A DNA stretch of 42,642 nucleotides from CAYUKK01 sp964445305 (GCA_964445305.1 CAYUKK010000183.1:1-42642), one strand, 5' to 3'. Shown: positions 15,316 through 24,188, counted from the first letter of the stretch. Notes: generated by a model from the sequence alone, not told the origin. Translations and numbers: made by a program.

Positions 15316-15340
15316 AGAGTGGAGTCAACTCTTTTAGCAT
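15311..15340 (+). promoter_or_regulatory. Promoter of the YVTN phosphoesterase gene
   Basis: TTGACA (15311-15316), 18 bases, TAGCAT (15335-15340), 10 of 12 consensus positions. The predicted transcript starts near 15347. Confidence 0.5.
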
Positions 15341-15451
15341 AGTCCTCGAATCCAAATGGAGAGAAGGCGAGTGTTCTGTTATCCGAGCGATGCCGCGTCA
15401 AAACTTTTTGTTTGGAAGAAAGCGAAGAGTCGCCTCCAGAGCAAAGAAATC

Positions 15452-18139
15452 ATGGGAAACAGGGCTATCATGGCTTGCCTTCTTCTTGTTTTTTTGTTTC
15501 CTGGAATTGCTTGCCAAAAAAAGGAATTCATAGCGCAGGACGAAGGTCCAGTGGGCTTTAGGCCAGACGGTTCGGCGGTTGTGCCGGTGAATCAGGTCTT
15601 AACTCCCTTCGGCTCGTGGATAGAGCTTCCTGGAATGAGGCCGCAGGGCCTGGCCATTTCTCCTGATGGGAGGCGCGCTGCTGTCTCCGGAAAAACGAAT
15701 GAGCTGGTCATCATCGATGCTCTCGACTTCAAGATTCTCCAGCGCGTCGCCCTGCCGGCTGAAGCTCAAAATGAACCCATGCCGGAAACGTTTTCGGGGA
15801 GTAGCTTGGGCTCTGATCCTGAAGGCCAGCTCAGTTTTAACGGCTTGATATTCTCTCTCGATGGGAGAACTATCTACCTCAGCAATGTGAACGGCAGCGT
15901 AAAAGTCTTTTCCGTCGGCCCGGATGGCCGGGTTCGGCCCTCCCATACCCTTTTGCTCCCGCCGGCTGAGGCTCCTCGGCGTCAGGCCGAAATCCCAGCT
16001 GGCCTGGCTCTTAGTCCGGATGGCCGGAGACTCTATGTTTGCGGAAACCTTTCCAACCGGCTCCTGGAAATCGATGCTTATTTTGGAAATCTGCTGAGGA
16101 GTTTCGATGTCGGCGTCGCACCCTATGAAGTGGTTCTCGCCCATGGCAAGGCCTATGTGAGCAACTGGGGAGGCCGTCGGCCGGGCGAAAGGGATTTGGT
16201 TGGCCCTGCCGGCCGGGGAACGACGGTCAAGGTCGACCCCGAAAGATACATCGCCTGCGAGGGCTCCATCAGCGTCATCGACTTGGATTCAGGAAGGGCG
16301 ATTAAGGAAATTCTGGTCCAGCTCCATTCCTCGGACCTGGCCCTTTCCCTGGATGGTCGGTATCTTGTCTGTGCCAACGCCGCTTCCGATAATCTGAGTG
16401 TCATCGACACGAGAAAGGATGAGGTTGTGGAGACCATATGGGTAAAGAGAAGCCCGGCTGACCTTTTCGGCGCATCGCCTAACGCCCTCTGTTTTACTCC
16501 GGACGGAAAGAGGCTGCTCGTCGCCAACGGGACGCAGAACGCCGTGGCTGTCATTAATTTCAAACCTGAGAAGAAGAAGTCCAGGCTCGAAGGCCTCATT
16601 CCCGTCGGCTGGTTTCCCGGCGCGGTGGCCTGGAACGAGCATACTCAAACCCTCTGGGTGGCCAATATCAAAGGTTTACCAGATGAGCCAAGAATGGAGG
16701 AGAAAACAGGCCTGGTCGGTTTCAATTCCCATCAGTACTCCGGCTCTATTTCCGTTTTTAGCCTTCCCGGAGGCAAAGATTTGAAACGGCTCGGCCAAAG
16801 GGTCTACGCCAATTTTCATCAGGAAAGGATAAAGGAGGCCATGAAGAAGCCACGCCGCGGGGTAAGGCCCGTTCCAGTCCCCGAAAGAATAGGCGAGCCG
16901 AGTTTGATCAAGCACGTGGTTTATATCATCAAAGAGAACCGAACCTACGACCAGATTCTCGGGGATGTGCCCGAGGGCAACGGCAACCCTTCCCTCTGCA
17001 TTTTTGGGGAGGAAGTTACCCCCAATCAACATAAGCTGGTGCGGGAGTTCGTGCTCCTCGATAACATCTACTGCAGTGGTATCCTGAGCGCTGACGGTCA
17101 TCAATGGTCGACGACTGCTTTCGGAACCGATTACCTGGAGAAATCCTTTGCCGGCTGGCCGAGGAGTTATCCGGATGGCATGGGGGAAGACGATGTCGAT
17201 GCGCTGGCCTACGCGCCGACAGGTTTCCTTTGGGACAATTGCCTCAAACATGGCGTATCTCTCTGGAATTTTGGGGAGTTCGCCATGCCCGAGTGCGGCT
17301 GGAAGGACCATCAAAGGCCTGGCACTCCCGCTTGGAAAGATTTTTGGGAAGAATATCTCCTCGGAAAAGGAGAAGTAGTCATCCGTAGCCAGCCGGGTAT
17401 TCCCTCGATAGAAAGTTTCACCCCCAGGGATTATGTCGGCTGGAACATGGATGTTCCCGATGTCTGGAGAGCCAGGTCCATCAAAAAACAAATCGAGAGC
17501 TGGGAGGAGAGGGGAAGCATGCCCCAGCTCGTCCTCGTTTGTCTGCCCAACGACCATACCAGCGGGACCAGGCCCGGAAGGCCCACTCCCCGAGCCGCGG
17601 TCGCCGATAACGACCTGGCTTTCGGGCAGATCGTCGAGGCGTTCAGCCACAGCCGTTTCTGGAAAGAAATGGTCATCCTGGCCATCGAGGACGACCCTCA
17701 GAATGGCTTTGACCATGTCAGCGGCTACCGGACGACAGCGTACCTGGCAGGACCCTACGTCAAAAGAGGCGCAGTTATCCATACCCAGTACAACACGACG
17801 AGTATTTTGCGAACGATAGAACAGATCCTCGGTTTGCCGCCCATGAACCACTTCGACGCTGCAGCTAAGCCGATGTTCGATTGCTTCACCGAGAGTCCAG
17901 ATGAGCAACCTTATACCGCTGTCCCCAATCGTGTTCCCTTGGATGAGCTGAACCCTGAGCCACGGGAAATTTCAGACCGCCTGTTGCGGCGGAATGCTAT
18001 CCTCTCCGCCAAGCTGAATTTCGAGCGCATCGACGCTTGCCCGGAGACCGTTCTTAACCGAATTATCTGGCACTCTGTGAAGGGCCCGCGGGCGCCTTAT
18101 CCACGATGGGCGGTGACACTCGTCCAGGAGGACGATTAG
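15452..18139 (+). CDS. YVTN beta-propeller phosphoesterase lipoprotein
   Basis: About 895 residues. The lipoprotein signal MGNRAIMACLLLVFLFPGIAC puts the modified cysteine at residue 21. Residues about 55-440 form a YVTN/lactonase-like propeller with repeats such as GLALSPDGRRLYVCGNLSNRL and LCFTPDGKRLLVANGTQNAV. From about 488 a phosphoesterase-family domain (PF04185 type) begins with VVYIIKENRTYDQILGD, followed by LSADGHQWSTTAFGTDYLE, CLPNDHTSGTRPGRPTPRAA and IEDDPQNGFDHVSGYRT, which carry the metal and nucleophile residues of phospholipase C/acid phosphatase-like enzymes. The substrate is unknown. ATG 15452 is chosen for the lipobox; a frame from ATG 15356, close to the promoter, would add 32 residues. 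It appears to be a single-gene unit. Confidence 0.82.
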   Translation: MGNRAIMACLLLVFLFPGIACQKKEFIAQDEGPVGFRPDGSAVVPVNQVLTPFGSWIELPGMRPQGLAISPDGRRAAVSGKTNELVIIDALDFKILQRVALPAEAQNEPMPETFSGSSLGSDPEGQLSFNGLIFSLDGRTIYLSNVNGSVKVFSVGPDGRVRPSHTLLLPPAEAPRRQAEIPAGLALSPDGRRLYVCGNLSNRLLEIDAYFGNLLRSFDVGVAPYEVVLAHGKAYVSNWGGRRPGERDLVGPAGRGTTVKVDPERYIACEGSISVIDLDSGRAIKEILVQLHSSDLALSLDGRYLVCANAASDNLSVIDTRKDEVVETIWVKRSPADLFGASPNALCFTPDGKRLLVANGTQNAVAVINFKPEKKKSRLEGLIPVGWFPGAVAWNEHTQTLWVANIKGLPDEPRMEEKTGLVGFNSHQYSGSISVFSLPGGKDLKRLGQRVYANFHQERIKEAMKKPRRGVRPVPVPERIGEPSLIKHVVYIIKENRTYDQILGDVPEGNGNPSLCIFGEEVTPNQHKLVREFVLLDNIYCSGILSADGHQWSTTAFGTDYLEKSFAGWPRSYPDGMGEDDVDALAYAPTGFLWDNCLKHGVSLWNFGEFAMPECGWKDHQRPGTPAWKDFWEEYLLGKGEVVIRSQPGIPSIESFTPRDYVGWNMDVPDVWRARSIKKQIESWEERGSMPQLVLVCLPNDHTSGTRPGRPTPRAAVADNDLAFGQIVEAFSHSRFWKEMVILAIEDDPQNGFDHVSGYRTTAYLAGPYVKRGAVIHTQYNTTSILRTIEQILGLPPMNHFDAAAKPMFDCFTESPDEQPYTAVPNRVPLDELNPEPREISDRLLRRNAILSAKLNFERIDACPETVLNRIIWHSVKGPRAPYPRWAVTLVQEDD

Positions 18140-18165
18140 CGGCAGGGGATAACGCGCTCGATTCC

Positions 18166-18194
18166 TTGACTTTTTGCCGTTGTGCCCCTAATAT
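18166..18194 (+). promoter_or_regulatory. Promoter of leuS-lptE-holA
   Basis: TTGACT (18166-18171), 17 bases, TAATAT (18189-18194), 9 of 12 consensus positions. It lies in the 114-base gap before leuS and predicts a leader of about 50 bases. I see no T-box-like specifier structure there. Confidence 0.5.
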
Positions 18195-18253
18195 TTATCG
18201 TTGAATCCGAGCATTTTCGCTAAGTCAAAAAAGAACAAAACGGCCAGGTTGTC

Positions 18254-20743
18254 ATGAGAGAAAGCTATCCGTTTCGCGAGGTAGAGGCTAAATGGCAAAG
18301 AGCCTGGGAAGAGAAGAAAGTTTTCCAGGCTGTCGAAGACCGCCGCAAAGCTAAATACTACTGCTTAGAAATGTATCCTTATCCATCCGGACGCATCCAC
18401 ATGGGGCATGTCCGGAATTACGCCATCGGTGACGTCATTTCCAGGTTCAAGCTCATGAAAGGGTTCAACGTCCTCCATCCCATCGGTTGGGATGCCCTGG
18501 GTATGCCCGCCGAGAACGCGGCCATCCAGCACGGGGTTCATCCGCAAAAGTGGACGCTCGATAACATCGACCATATGAGGAACCAGCTCAAGAGCCTCGG
18601 CATCAGCTATGATTGGTCGCGGGAGATTAACACGTGCCTTCCCGAATATTATAAGTGGAATCAATGGATCTTCCTGAAGATGTTCGAGCGCGGCCTCGCC
18701 TACCGGAAGAAAAGCTGGGTCAACTGGTGCCCCAAATGCCGGACCGTTCTGGCCAATGAGCAGGCGGCGGGCGGGGTCTGCTGGCGGTGCGAATCCAAGG
18801 TCGAACAAAAGGAGATGGACCACTGGTTCTTGAGGATCACGGCCTATGCCCGAGAACTCCTGCAGGGGCATGACCTCCTCGAGAAATGGCCGGAGCATGT
18901 CCTGCTCATGCAGAAGAACTGGATCGGCGAAAGTGAAGGGGCGCTCGTTTCCTTCCCGCTTGAAAACTCAGGGCAAAAAATCGATGTTTTCACGACGAGG
19001 ATTGACACGATTTACGGAGCCACTTTCCTTCTTCTCTCGCCGGAGCATCCGCTGAGCTTGGAGCTCGTTGCCGACCATCCGGATAGGGAGAGGATCGCGC
19101 AATGGGTCAGCCGGGCCATTCGGGAGATGCGGATGAAAAAGGGGGCAGGAGAAGAAGAGAAGGAAGGAATAGACACGGGCAAGAGAGTGATCAACCCCTT
19201 CTCGGGGGAAAAGATTCCGGTCTGGATTGCCAACTATGTTCTCATGGATTACGGGACAGGGGCGATCATGGCTGTGCCCGCCCATGACCAGAGGGATTTT
19301 GAGTTTGCCCGCAAGTATTCTTTGCCGATTCGAGTGGTCATCGCTCCAGAAGGGGACCCGGCATTTCGTGAACCCCTGGCCGCAGCGTTCGAAAGCGAGG
19401 GGGTGCTTGTCGAGTCCGGTCCGTTCACCGGTCTGAGGTCAAGGGAGGCCATGGTCAAGATGGCCGAGCATGCGCGTCAGCTGGGTTTCGGGGAGCCCAG
19501 CATTGTCTATCGGCTCCGGGATTGGGGCATTTCCAGGCAACGGTACTGGGGGACTCCCATTCCTATTATCCACTGCCCGAAGTGCGGTGTGGTCGGCGTG
19601 CCTTACGAAGACCTGCCTGTCGTCCTTCCCCCCGATGTGGAGTTTACCGGTGAAGAGGGTTCGCCGCTGGAAAAGGCGCTCGAGTTTGTGAACACCGTCT
19701 GCCCGAAATGCGGTGGCGCGGCCAGACGGGAGACCGATACCATGGATACGTTCTTTGATTCCTCCTGGTATTTTTTCCGCTACACCTCGCCTCTGGCTGA
19801 AGAAGCTCCCTTTGAACCGGAAGCTGCCTCCTACTGGCTTCCCGTCGACCTCTACATCGGCGGCGTCGAGCACGCCATCCTCCATCTGATTTATGCCCGC
19901 TTTTTCACCAAGGTGCTGAGGGATCTCGGCTACACCGACATTGCTGAGCCATTCCCGCACTATCTAGCCCAGGGTATGGTCACAAAAGATGGAGCAGCCA
20001 TGTCCAAGTCGAGAGGGAATGTGGTCGACCCGGACGAGATCATCCGCGAATACGGTGCGGACGCCCTGCGGCTCTTCATCCTGTTTGCTTCCCCGCCCGA
20101 GAAGGAATTCGCCTGGACGACGGAGGGGATCGAAGGTTGTTTCCGTTTCCTCAACCGGGTTTGGGGCCTTATCGAGGAGAACAAGGATATCTTTGAAGAA
20201 CCCTGGAAAGCCCCTTCAGCCCAAAGCTTCGCCACGGGAAAAGAGGCCGGTTTGCTCTTGAAAAGGACACACCAAACGATCAAAAAAGTGAGCGAGGACA
20301 TCGAGAAGAGATTCCACCTCAACACGGCCATCAGCTCCATCATGGAGCTTTATAACGTCATCCGGCGAGTAAAAGACACCCTCCGCCAGGACGAGACAGG
20401 TCGGTTTGTCCTTCGTCAATCCCTGGAGCACTTGATTCTCCTCCTCTTCCCTTTTGCGCCCCATCTTTGCGAAGAGCTCTGGGAGAGGACAGGCCATCGA
20501 ACGCTCTTGGCCCGTCATCCCTGGCCTGATTACGACCCCGAGCTGGCCAGAGAAGAGCTCCTGACCATCGTTGTCCAGGTGAACGGGAAGTTGAGGGACA
20601 GGTTCGAGGTCGAGGCCGGCACCCTGGAGGCAGAAATCCGTGAACGGGCTCTCCAGCTGCCGCGCATCCGGGCGCTTGTCGAGGGAAAAGAAGTCAAAAA
20701 AGTCATTACCGTCGAGAACAAGCTGGTGAACATCGTTGTTTAG
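18254..20743 (+). CDS. leuS: Leucyl-tRNA synthetase
   Basis: 829 residues, full length. This class I synthetase charges tRNA-Leu. The HIGH-type motif is in YPYPSGRIHMGH (about 41-52) and the KMSKS-type motif in AMSKSRGNV (about 580). A first zinc-binding pair CPKC...CWRC lies near 160-180, and a second near 440-490 (CPKCGVV, CPKCGG). The editing domain in between carries a TRIDTIYGATF stretch typical of bacterial LeuRS. The C-terminal anticodon and tRNA-binding parts are present (VQVNGKLRDRFEV). The gene order leuS-lptE-holA is the same as in Enterobacteria, which supports the calls for the next two, more diverged genes. Confidence 0.98.
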   Translation: MRESYPFREVEAKWQRAWEEKKVFQAVEDRRKAKYYCLEMYPYPSGRIHMGHVRNYAIGDVISRFKLMKGFNVLHPIGWDALGMPAENAAIQHGVHPQKWTLDNIDHMRNQLKSLGISYDWSREINTCLPEYYKWNQWIFLKMFERGLAYRKKSWVNWCPKCRTVLANEQAAGGVCWRCESKVEQKEMDHWFLRITAYARELLQGHDLLEKWPEHVLLMQKNWIGESEGALVSFPLENSGQKIDVFTTRIDTIYGATFLLLSPEHPLSLELVADHPDRERIAQWVSRAIREMRMKKGAGEEEKEGIDTGKRVINPFSGEKIPVWIANYVLMDYGTGAIMAVPAHDQRDFEFARKYSLPIRVVIAPEGDPAFREPLAAAFESEGVLVESGPFTGLRSREAMVKMAEHARQLGFGEPSIVYRLRDWGISRQRYWGTPIPIIHCPKCGVVGVPYEDLPVVLPPDVEFTGEEGSPLEKALEFVNTVCPKCGGAARRETDTMDTFFDSSWYFFRYTSPLAEEAPFEPEAASYWLPVDLYIGGVEHAILHLIYARFFTKVLRDLGYTDIAEPFPHYLAQGMVTKDGAAMSKSRGNVVDPDEIIREYGADALRLFILFASPPEKEFAWTTEGIEGCFRFLNRVWGLIEENKDIFEEPWKAPSAQSFATGKEAGLLLKRTHQTIKKVSEDIEKRFHLNTAISSIMELYNVIRRVKDTLRQDETGRFVLRQSLEHLILLLFPFAPHLCEELWERTGHRTLLARHPWPDYDPELAREELLTIVVQVNGKLRDRFEVEAGTLEAEIRERALQLPRIRALVEGKEVKKVITVENKLVNIVV

Positions 20744-20783
20744 AATGAAGGTTGGAACAATCTGTCCAGCTGACCGTCGGGTC

Positions 20784-21371
20784 ATGGCCCGGACCGTGGT
20801 CCATTCCTCAGTAAATCTATCGAAATACTCAATTTATGGCCCAGGGTTTTCTTCCGCCAAAACGAAGAGAGCGGTTTTGCTCGTCGCCCTTTGCCTTATC
20901 TTTGCCCAATGCGGCTACCGCCTGCGAGGGACAGGGAGCTTTCTTCCGCCTCATATCAAGAGGGTGAGTGTGCCGATGTTCAAGAACTTGACGACGCGCT
21001 TCGAGCTGGACGTCAAGCTCACCCGAAGTGTTATCGATGAGCTCGTCGCCCGGGGAAAGGTAGAAGTCGTCACCGACAGCGCGAATGCGGATGCCGTCCT
21101 GACGGGCGAGATCACCTCTTTCACCGTCAACCCCATTGCTTTTTCCGATCGGAATACGGCTGACCGCTACAGCATCCACATCGTCGCCCGGATTGTCTTG
21201 CGTGACCAGGCCAGCGAGAAGGTCATCTTCTCCAACCCCAATTTTATTTACCAGGAGGAGTACGAAGTGCCGCCGGGCACGGATTTCGAGAGCTGGGAGA
21301 GCCAGGCCATAAGCAAAGTGGCGGAGAAGTTTGCCCGTAGCTTGGTCATTACCCTCCTCGAGGGTTTTTAG
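20784..21371 (+). CDS. lptE: LPS-assembly lipoprotein LptE
   Basis: About 195 residues from ATG 20784. A hydrophobic segment RAVLLVALCLIFAQC ends in a lipobox cysteine followed by GYRLRGTGSFLPP, which is typical of LptE (CGYxLRG). The rest (VPMFKNLTTRFELDVKLTRSVIDEL, ADAVLTGEI, a C-terminal amphipathic helix) fits the LptE fold. It would plug the LptD outer-membrane translocon that inserts lipopolysaccharide. The start is uncertain: ATG 20745, one base after the leuS stop, is the alternative, and either gives an unusually long region before the lipobox. Position between leuS and holA matches the classical order. lptD itself is not in the window. Confidence 0.82.
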   Translation: MARTVVHSSVNLSKYSIYGPGFSSAKTKRAVLLVALCLIFAQCGYRLRGTGSFLPPHIKRVSVPMFKNLTTRFELDVKLTRSVIDELVARGKVEVVTDSANADAVLTGEITSFTVNPIAFSDRNTADRYSIHIVARIVLRDQASEKVIFSNPNFIYQEEYEVPPGTDFESWESQAISKVAEKFARSLVITLLEGF

Positions 21372-21372
21372 G

Positions 21373-22476
21373 GTGGTCGACAGCTATCTTCTTGAGCGAG
21401 AAATCAAACGGGAGTCCCTCCCCGCTTGTTATTTTTTCTTTGGCGAAGAAACATACCTGGCCGAGGAGTTTCTCCAGGAACTCAAAAAGGTGATGACCGC
21501 TGACGAAGAAAAGGGTGTTTCGCTCCAGGTCGAGAAGTTTAACCTATCGGAAACGCGCTGGGCAGACATCATCGATTTGGCCAGGACTGTCCCTTTTTTC
21601 TTCGCTCCTCGTCGGCTCCTTGTTGTGGAGGGGGATGCCGAAAAACTGACCGAGCTCTCTCCAGGAGAGGAATCGATTCTCAAGGACTATTTTCGGTCGC
21701 CTTTGTCCGGAACAGTCCTCGCCGTTATTCTGGCCGGAAAGGCGAAGAAAAGCCATGCCGTCGTCAGGTTCTTCTTGAAATTTCCCTCGTCCGCCGTCGC
21801 TTCTGCAGAGCTTAAACCACTCAAGGAGGAAAAGCTCTATGCTTGGATTGACAGAAAGCTGGAAGCAAAGGGAAAGAGAGCTACCTTTGAAGCGAAGAAG
21901 CGGCTCATCGAGGTCGTCGGCAGCGACCTGCGTCGGATGGCCAACGAGCTGGAAAAAGTCACCAATTTTGTCGATGACAAGAAAGACATCGAGATCGAGG
22001 ATATCCATCAGGTCTGCGGTTGGGTTAAGCCAGGCATCGGATGGGAGCTTACGAACAGTCTGGAGAGGGCGGATGTCAAACAGTCTCTCCTCGTTTTGAA
22101 CCAGCTTTTCCGGGATGGAGCCAAGGAGGAGATGGTCGTCGGGATTATCGCCAACTTCTTCCGCGACGTGCTGGCGGCGAAGGTCTGGCTCAAGGAAAAG
22201 AGGGATAAGAAGGAAATTTTCGCCCGCCTTCGTCCCTTCATCCAGTCAACCTTCTCCAATTATCCCGAAAAGTTGAGGGAGTTCTTTGCCCGCGTCGAAA
22301 GTTTTTCCTGGGAAGAACTGGGGAAAATTTTCGAAGAGCTCGCGAAAATCGACGCTCTCGTCAAGACCTCTGATAGCTGGATTCAGCCTCGACTGGAGAC
22401 TTTCCTTTTGGACTGCTTAACAAGAAAAGGGAAGAAAAGAGTTGGAACCGACCTCACTTGGGCGGGGGGAAGTTGA
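21373..22476 (+). CDS. holA: DNA polymerase III delta subunit
   Basis: About 367 residues from GTG 21373, one base after the lptE stop. It shows the HolA N-terminal pattern (YFFFGEETYLAEEFLQEL), a central LVVVEGDAEKLTE-like strand region, ELEKVTNF, and the C-terminal collar domain (NSLERADVKQSLLVLNQLF). HolA opens the sliding clamp as part of the clamp loader. GTG is preferred because the longer frame from 21331 lies inside lptE. The order lptE-holA-(rpsT convergent) combines arrangements known from Proteobacteria and Firmicutes. Its last 23 bases overlap the end of rpsT on the other strand. Confidence 0.88.
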   Translation: MVDSYLLEREIKRESLPACYFFFGEETYLAEEFLQELKKVMTADEEKGVSLQVEKFNLSETRWADIIDLARTVPFFFAPRRLLVVEGDAEKLTELSPGEESILKDYFRSPLSGTVLAVILAGKAKKSHAVVRFFLKFPSSAVASAELKPLKEEKLYAWIDRKLEAKGKRATFEAKKRLIEVVGSDLRRMANELEKVTNFVDDKKDIEIEDIHQVCGWVKPGIGWELTNSLERADVKQSLLVLNQLFRDGAKEEMVVGIIANFFRDVLAAKVWLKEKRDKKEIFARLRPFIQSTFSNYPEKLREFFARVESFSWEELGKIFEELAKIDALVKTSDSWIQPRLETFLLDCLTRKGKKRVGTDLTWAGGS

Positions 22477-22732
22477 TGAGCTCCACCTGACGGGCGAGCC
22501 GCGATTTGTAGCGAGCGGCCTTGTTTTCGTGGATCGTTCCCTTCTTCAGGCTCTTGTCGATGATGGAAAAAGTGTCGGGGAGAAGCTTCTTCGCCAGCTC
22601 CCTATCTTTTGCCTGGATGGCTTCCCGGAGTTTCTTTATCTGGGTTCTCAGGATGGATTTGTTCCTCCGGTTAATGGCGTTCCGGCGCAGGCTGCGGCGC
22701 CATTGTCGCACGGCCGAACGGTGGGTGGCCAT
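22454..22732 (-). CDS. rpsT: 30S ribosomal protein S20
   Basis: 92 residues, highly basic, starting MATHRSAVRQWRRSLRRNAIN and continuing with the family pattern (SILRTQIKKLREAI, DTFSIIDKSLKKGTIHENKAARYKSRL). S20 binds 16S rRNA early in small-subunit assembly. The start at 22732 is fixed by homology and by AAGGAGAAGGAA immediately upstream; a longer frame to 22804 runs into the promoter. It is a monocistronic gene with its own promoter, and its 3' end overlaps holA tail to tail. Confidence 0.96.
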   Translation of the reverse strand: MATHRSAVRQWRRSLRRNAINRRNKSILRTQIKKLREAIQAKDRELAKKLLPDTFSIIDKSLKKGTIHENKAARYKSRLARQVELINFPPPK

Positions 22733-22757
22733 TTCCTTCTCCTTATCGTGAGCGCTT

Positions 22758-22786
22758 ATGATAGAATATTCGGGGCTCAAAGTCAA
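22758..22786 (-). promoter_or_regulatory. Promoter of rpsT
   Basis: TTGACT (22786-22781), 17 bases, TATCAT (22763-22758), 10 of 12 consensus positions. The transcript should start near 22751, leaving about 19 bases that include the AAGGAG ribosome binding site. This is the clearest leadered contrast to the short-leader promoters elsewhere. Confidence 0.65.
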
Positions 22787-22884
22787 CGACCCCAGGAGAG
22801 CCATGTTCTTTCCCCTGGGCGCTTCATTTCTTATGATTCAGCCGGGTGTCAGGCTGACCAAGAGGAGAGGCATGGAGGGAAAAG

Positions 22885-23376
22885 ATGAGAGTTGTTCTCC
22901 AAAGGGTGAAGCAGGCTTCCGTAGAGGTGGATGGCCGGGAGGTGGGGAAGATCGGTCGCGGGATTTGCCTCCTCATCGGCATCGAAAAAGGGGATTCGCG
23001 GGAGGATGCTGAGTACCTGGCCCGGAAAGCAGTGGAGTTGCGCATTTTCCCCGACGCAGCGGGGAAGATGAACCTCTCCCTTGAGGAGGTCGGCGGGGAG
23101 GTGCTGGCTGTCTCCCAGTTTACCCTTGTCGCCTCGACGAAGAAAGGCCGGCGCCCCGGTTTTGACCGGGCAGAGGAGCCCGCCCGAGCCGAAGAGCTTT
23201 TCGAAGAGTTCGTGAGGATAGTGAGAGCCCGTGGTTTTCGGGTGGAAACGGGCGTTTTTCAAGCGCTCATGGACGTTCACTTGATTAACGAAGGTCCGGT
23301 GACTTTCATCCTGGAATCGAGGTCGAGCAGTCCATGGGGAGAGCCGGGGGGCGAGAAAGGAGAGGACTCCCTTTAG
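22885..23376 (+). CDS. dtd: D-aminoacyl-tRNA deacylase
   Basis: 163 residues, slightly longer than the usual 145-150 because of a Gly/Glu/Ser-rich tail (after about 147). It begins MRVVLQRVKQASVEVDG and shows the two catalytic signatures, SQFTL (77-81) and the NxGPVTF-type loop NEGPVTF (about 137-143). It removes D-amino acids from mischarged tRNAs in the cytoplasm. GGAGGG lies upstream at normal spacing. Its stop overlaps the stop of the convergent HEAT-repeat gene by three to four bases. Confidence 0.96.
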   Translation: MRVVLQRVKQASVEVDGREVGKIGRGICLLIGIEKGDSREDAEYLARKAVELRIFPDAAGKMNLSLEEVGGEVLAVSQFTLVASTKKGRRPGFDRAEEPARAEELFEEFVRIVRARGFRVETGVFQALMDVHLINEGPVTFILESRSSSPWGEPGGEKGEDSL

Positions 23377-24152
23377 CCACTGAAGCGCACTTGGCTGGCC
23401 TTGCGGAGAGCTTCTGCCGCGGCCGCCCGAACATGAGCACTCTCATCCTTGGTCAGCCGGACGAGGAGAGACAGAGCGACCTTGCCGCCGATTTCTCCGA
23501 GGGCCTCGGCGGCACACTTGCGCACATCCACGTTCGGGTCGGCCAGGACGGATTCGATTCGGGGAAGGGCCGAGCTTTCCTTTCTTCGAGCCAGAATTTT
23601 GAGGATGGCGCTCTTGGCGTACCAGGGAGGTTTCCTGAGCCGCTCATAGAGCGGGTCAAGATCCCATATTTCCCTCTGACTGAGCTCCTGGATCAAGAAG
23701 TCGCGGACGATCTCGCATGGGTCGGATAGGGATTCGAGCAACACTTTGAGAACCCAGGACGCTTTGAGCTTGGCGATGGCTTTCAAAATTTTCAGCCGTC
23801 TTTCCTTGTTTTCCAGGGAAGCCAGTTTGCGCAGCACAGATTCTGTGTAATAGCGGTTCTTTTTTCCCTTGGCTTCGAATTCCTTCACTGCGCGCTTGGC
23901 TGCGTTGGCCACAGCCCGGAACGGGTCGTCGACATAATGCTGGTAGATTTCAAACTCTGGATGGGCGGCTTCCCTCAAGAATTTGAGCGCCGTGGCTTTG
24001 ACGAGCGGGGATGTCTTCACCTCCTTGAGGAGGGACAGGAGGAAAAGGATCCGCTCTTTCCGGGAGAGGCTCTCGATGTGGCTGTAGAGGAATCGGATTT
24101 TTCCGTGGGGAGAGAGGGGATGGAATTTTTCCTGGAATTCTTCAACCGTCAT
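23373..24152 (-). CDS. HEAT-repeat protein
   Basis: 259 residues built largely of paired helices. Repeats with the HEAT pattern are visible, for instance LPRIESVLADPNVDVRKCAAEALGEIGG and LLVRLTKDESAHVRAAAAEALRK at the C-terminus, and LESLSDPCEIVRDFLIQELSQ in the middle. This is a solenoid scaffold for binding other proteins. No catalytic motif and no signal peptide are seen, so it is probably cytoplasmic. It follows ribBA by 36 bases and may be the last gene of the ftsY-rib operon. A weak TATAAA-type -10 (around 24174) leaves open a separate promoter. Its specific function is unknown. Confidence 0.75.
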   Translation of the reverse strand: MTVEEFQEKFHPLSPHGKIRFLYSHIESLSRKERILFLLSLLKEVKTSPLVKATALKFLREAAHPEFEIYQHYVDDPFRAVANAAKRAVKEFEAKGKKNRYYTESVLRKLASLENKERRLKILKAIAKLKASWVLKVLLESLSDPCEIVRDFLIQELSQREIWDLDPLYERLRKPPWYAKSAILKILARRKESSALPRIESVLADPNVDVRKCAAEALGEIGGKVALSLLVRLTKDESAHVRAAAAEALRKASQVRFSG

Positions 24153-24188
24153 GGCCGTCCAAGAAGCGGCGATTTTATATCGAAATGG

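Larger units (their letters stand above)
15128..15451. other. Divergent intergenic region
   Basis: This lies between the importer operon (minus) and the phosphoesterase lipoprotein (plus). Besides the two promoter candidates, it contains a hairpin CTGAAG/CTTCAG (15258-15263 with 15282-15287), a G5/C5 pairing possibility (15202-15206 with 15253-15258), and a cluster of GTCA/TTGAC half-sites (15292-15328). The right-hand part (15356-15451) is an open in-frame extension of the lipoprotein gene that I regard as untranslated or doubtful. Confidence 0.4.

Noticed and set aside
15128..15350. Cobalamin riboswitch before the B12-type importer
   Set aside because: Looked for the B12 box and its pairing stems on the minus strand and did not find them.
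16676..17908. 410-codon minus-strand frame inside the phosphoesterase gene
   Set aside because: The plus-strand product has clear lipobox, propeller and phosphoesterase motifs; the mirror frame has none.
18140..18253. T-box leader for leuS
   Set aside because: Too short and without the conserved T-box sequence or a terminator-like hairpin.
22832..22837. TATGAT as -10 box of dtd
   Set aside because: The hexamer 17 bases upstream (TTTCCC) matches the -35 consensus poorly, so it is not listed.
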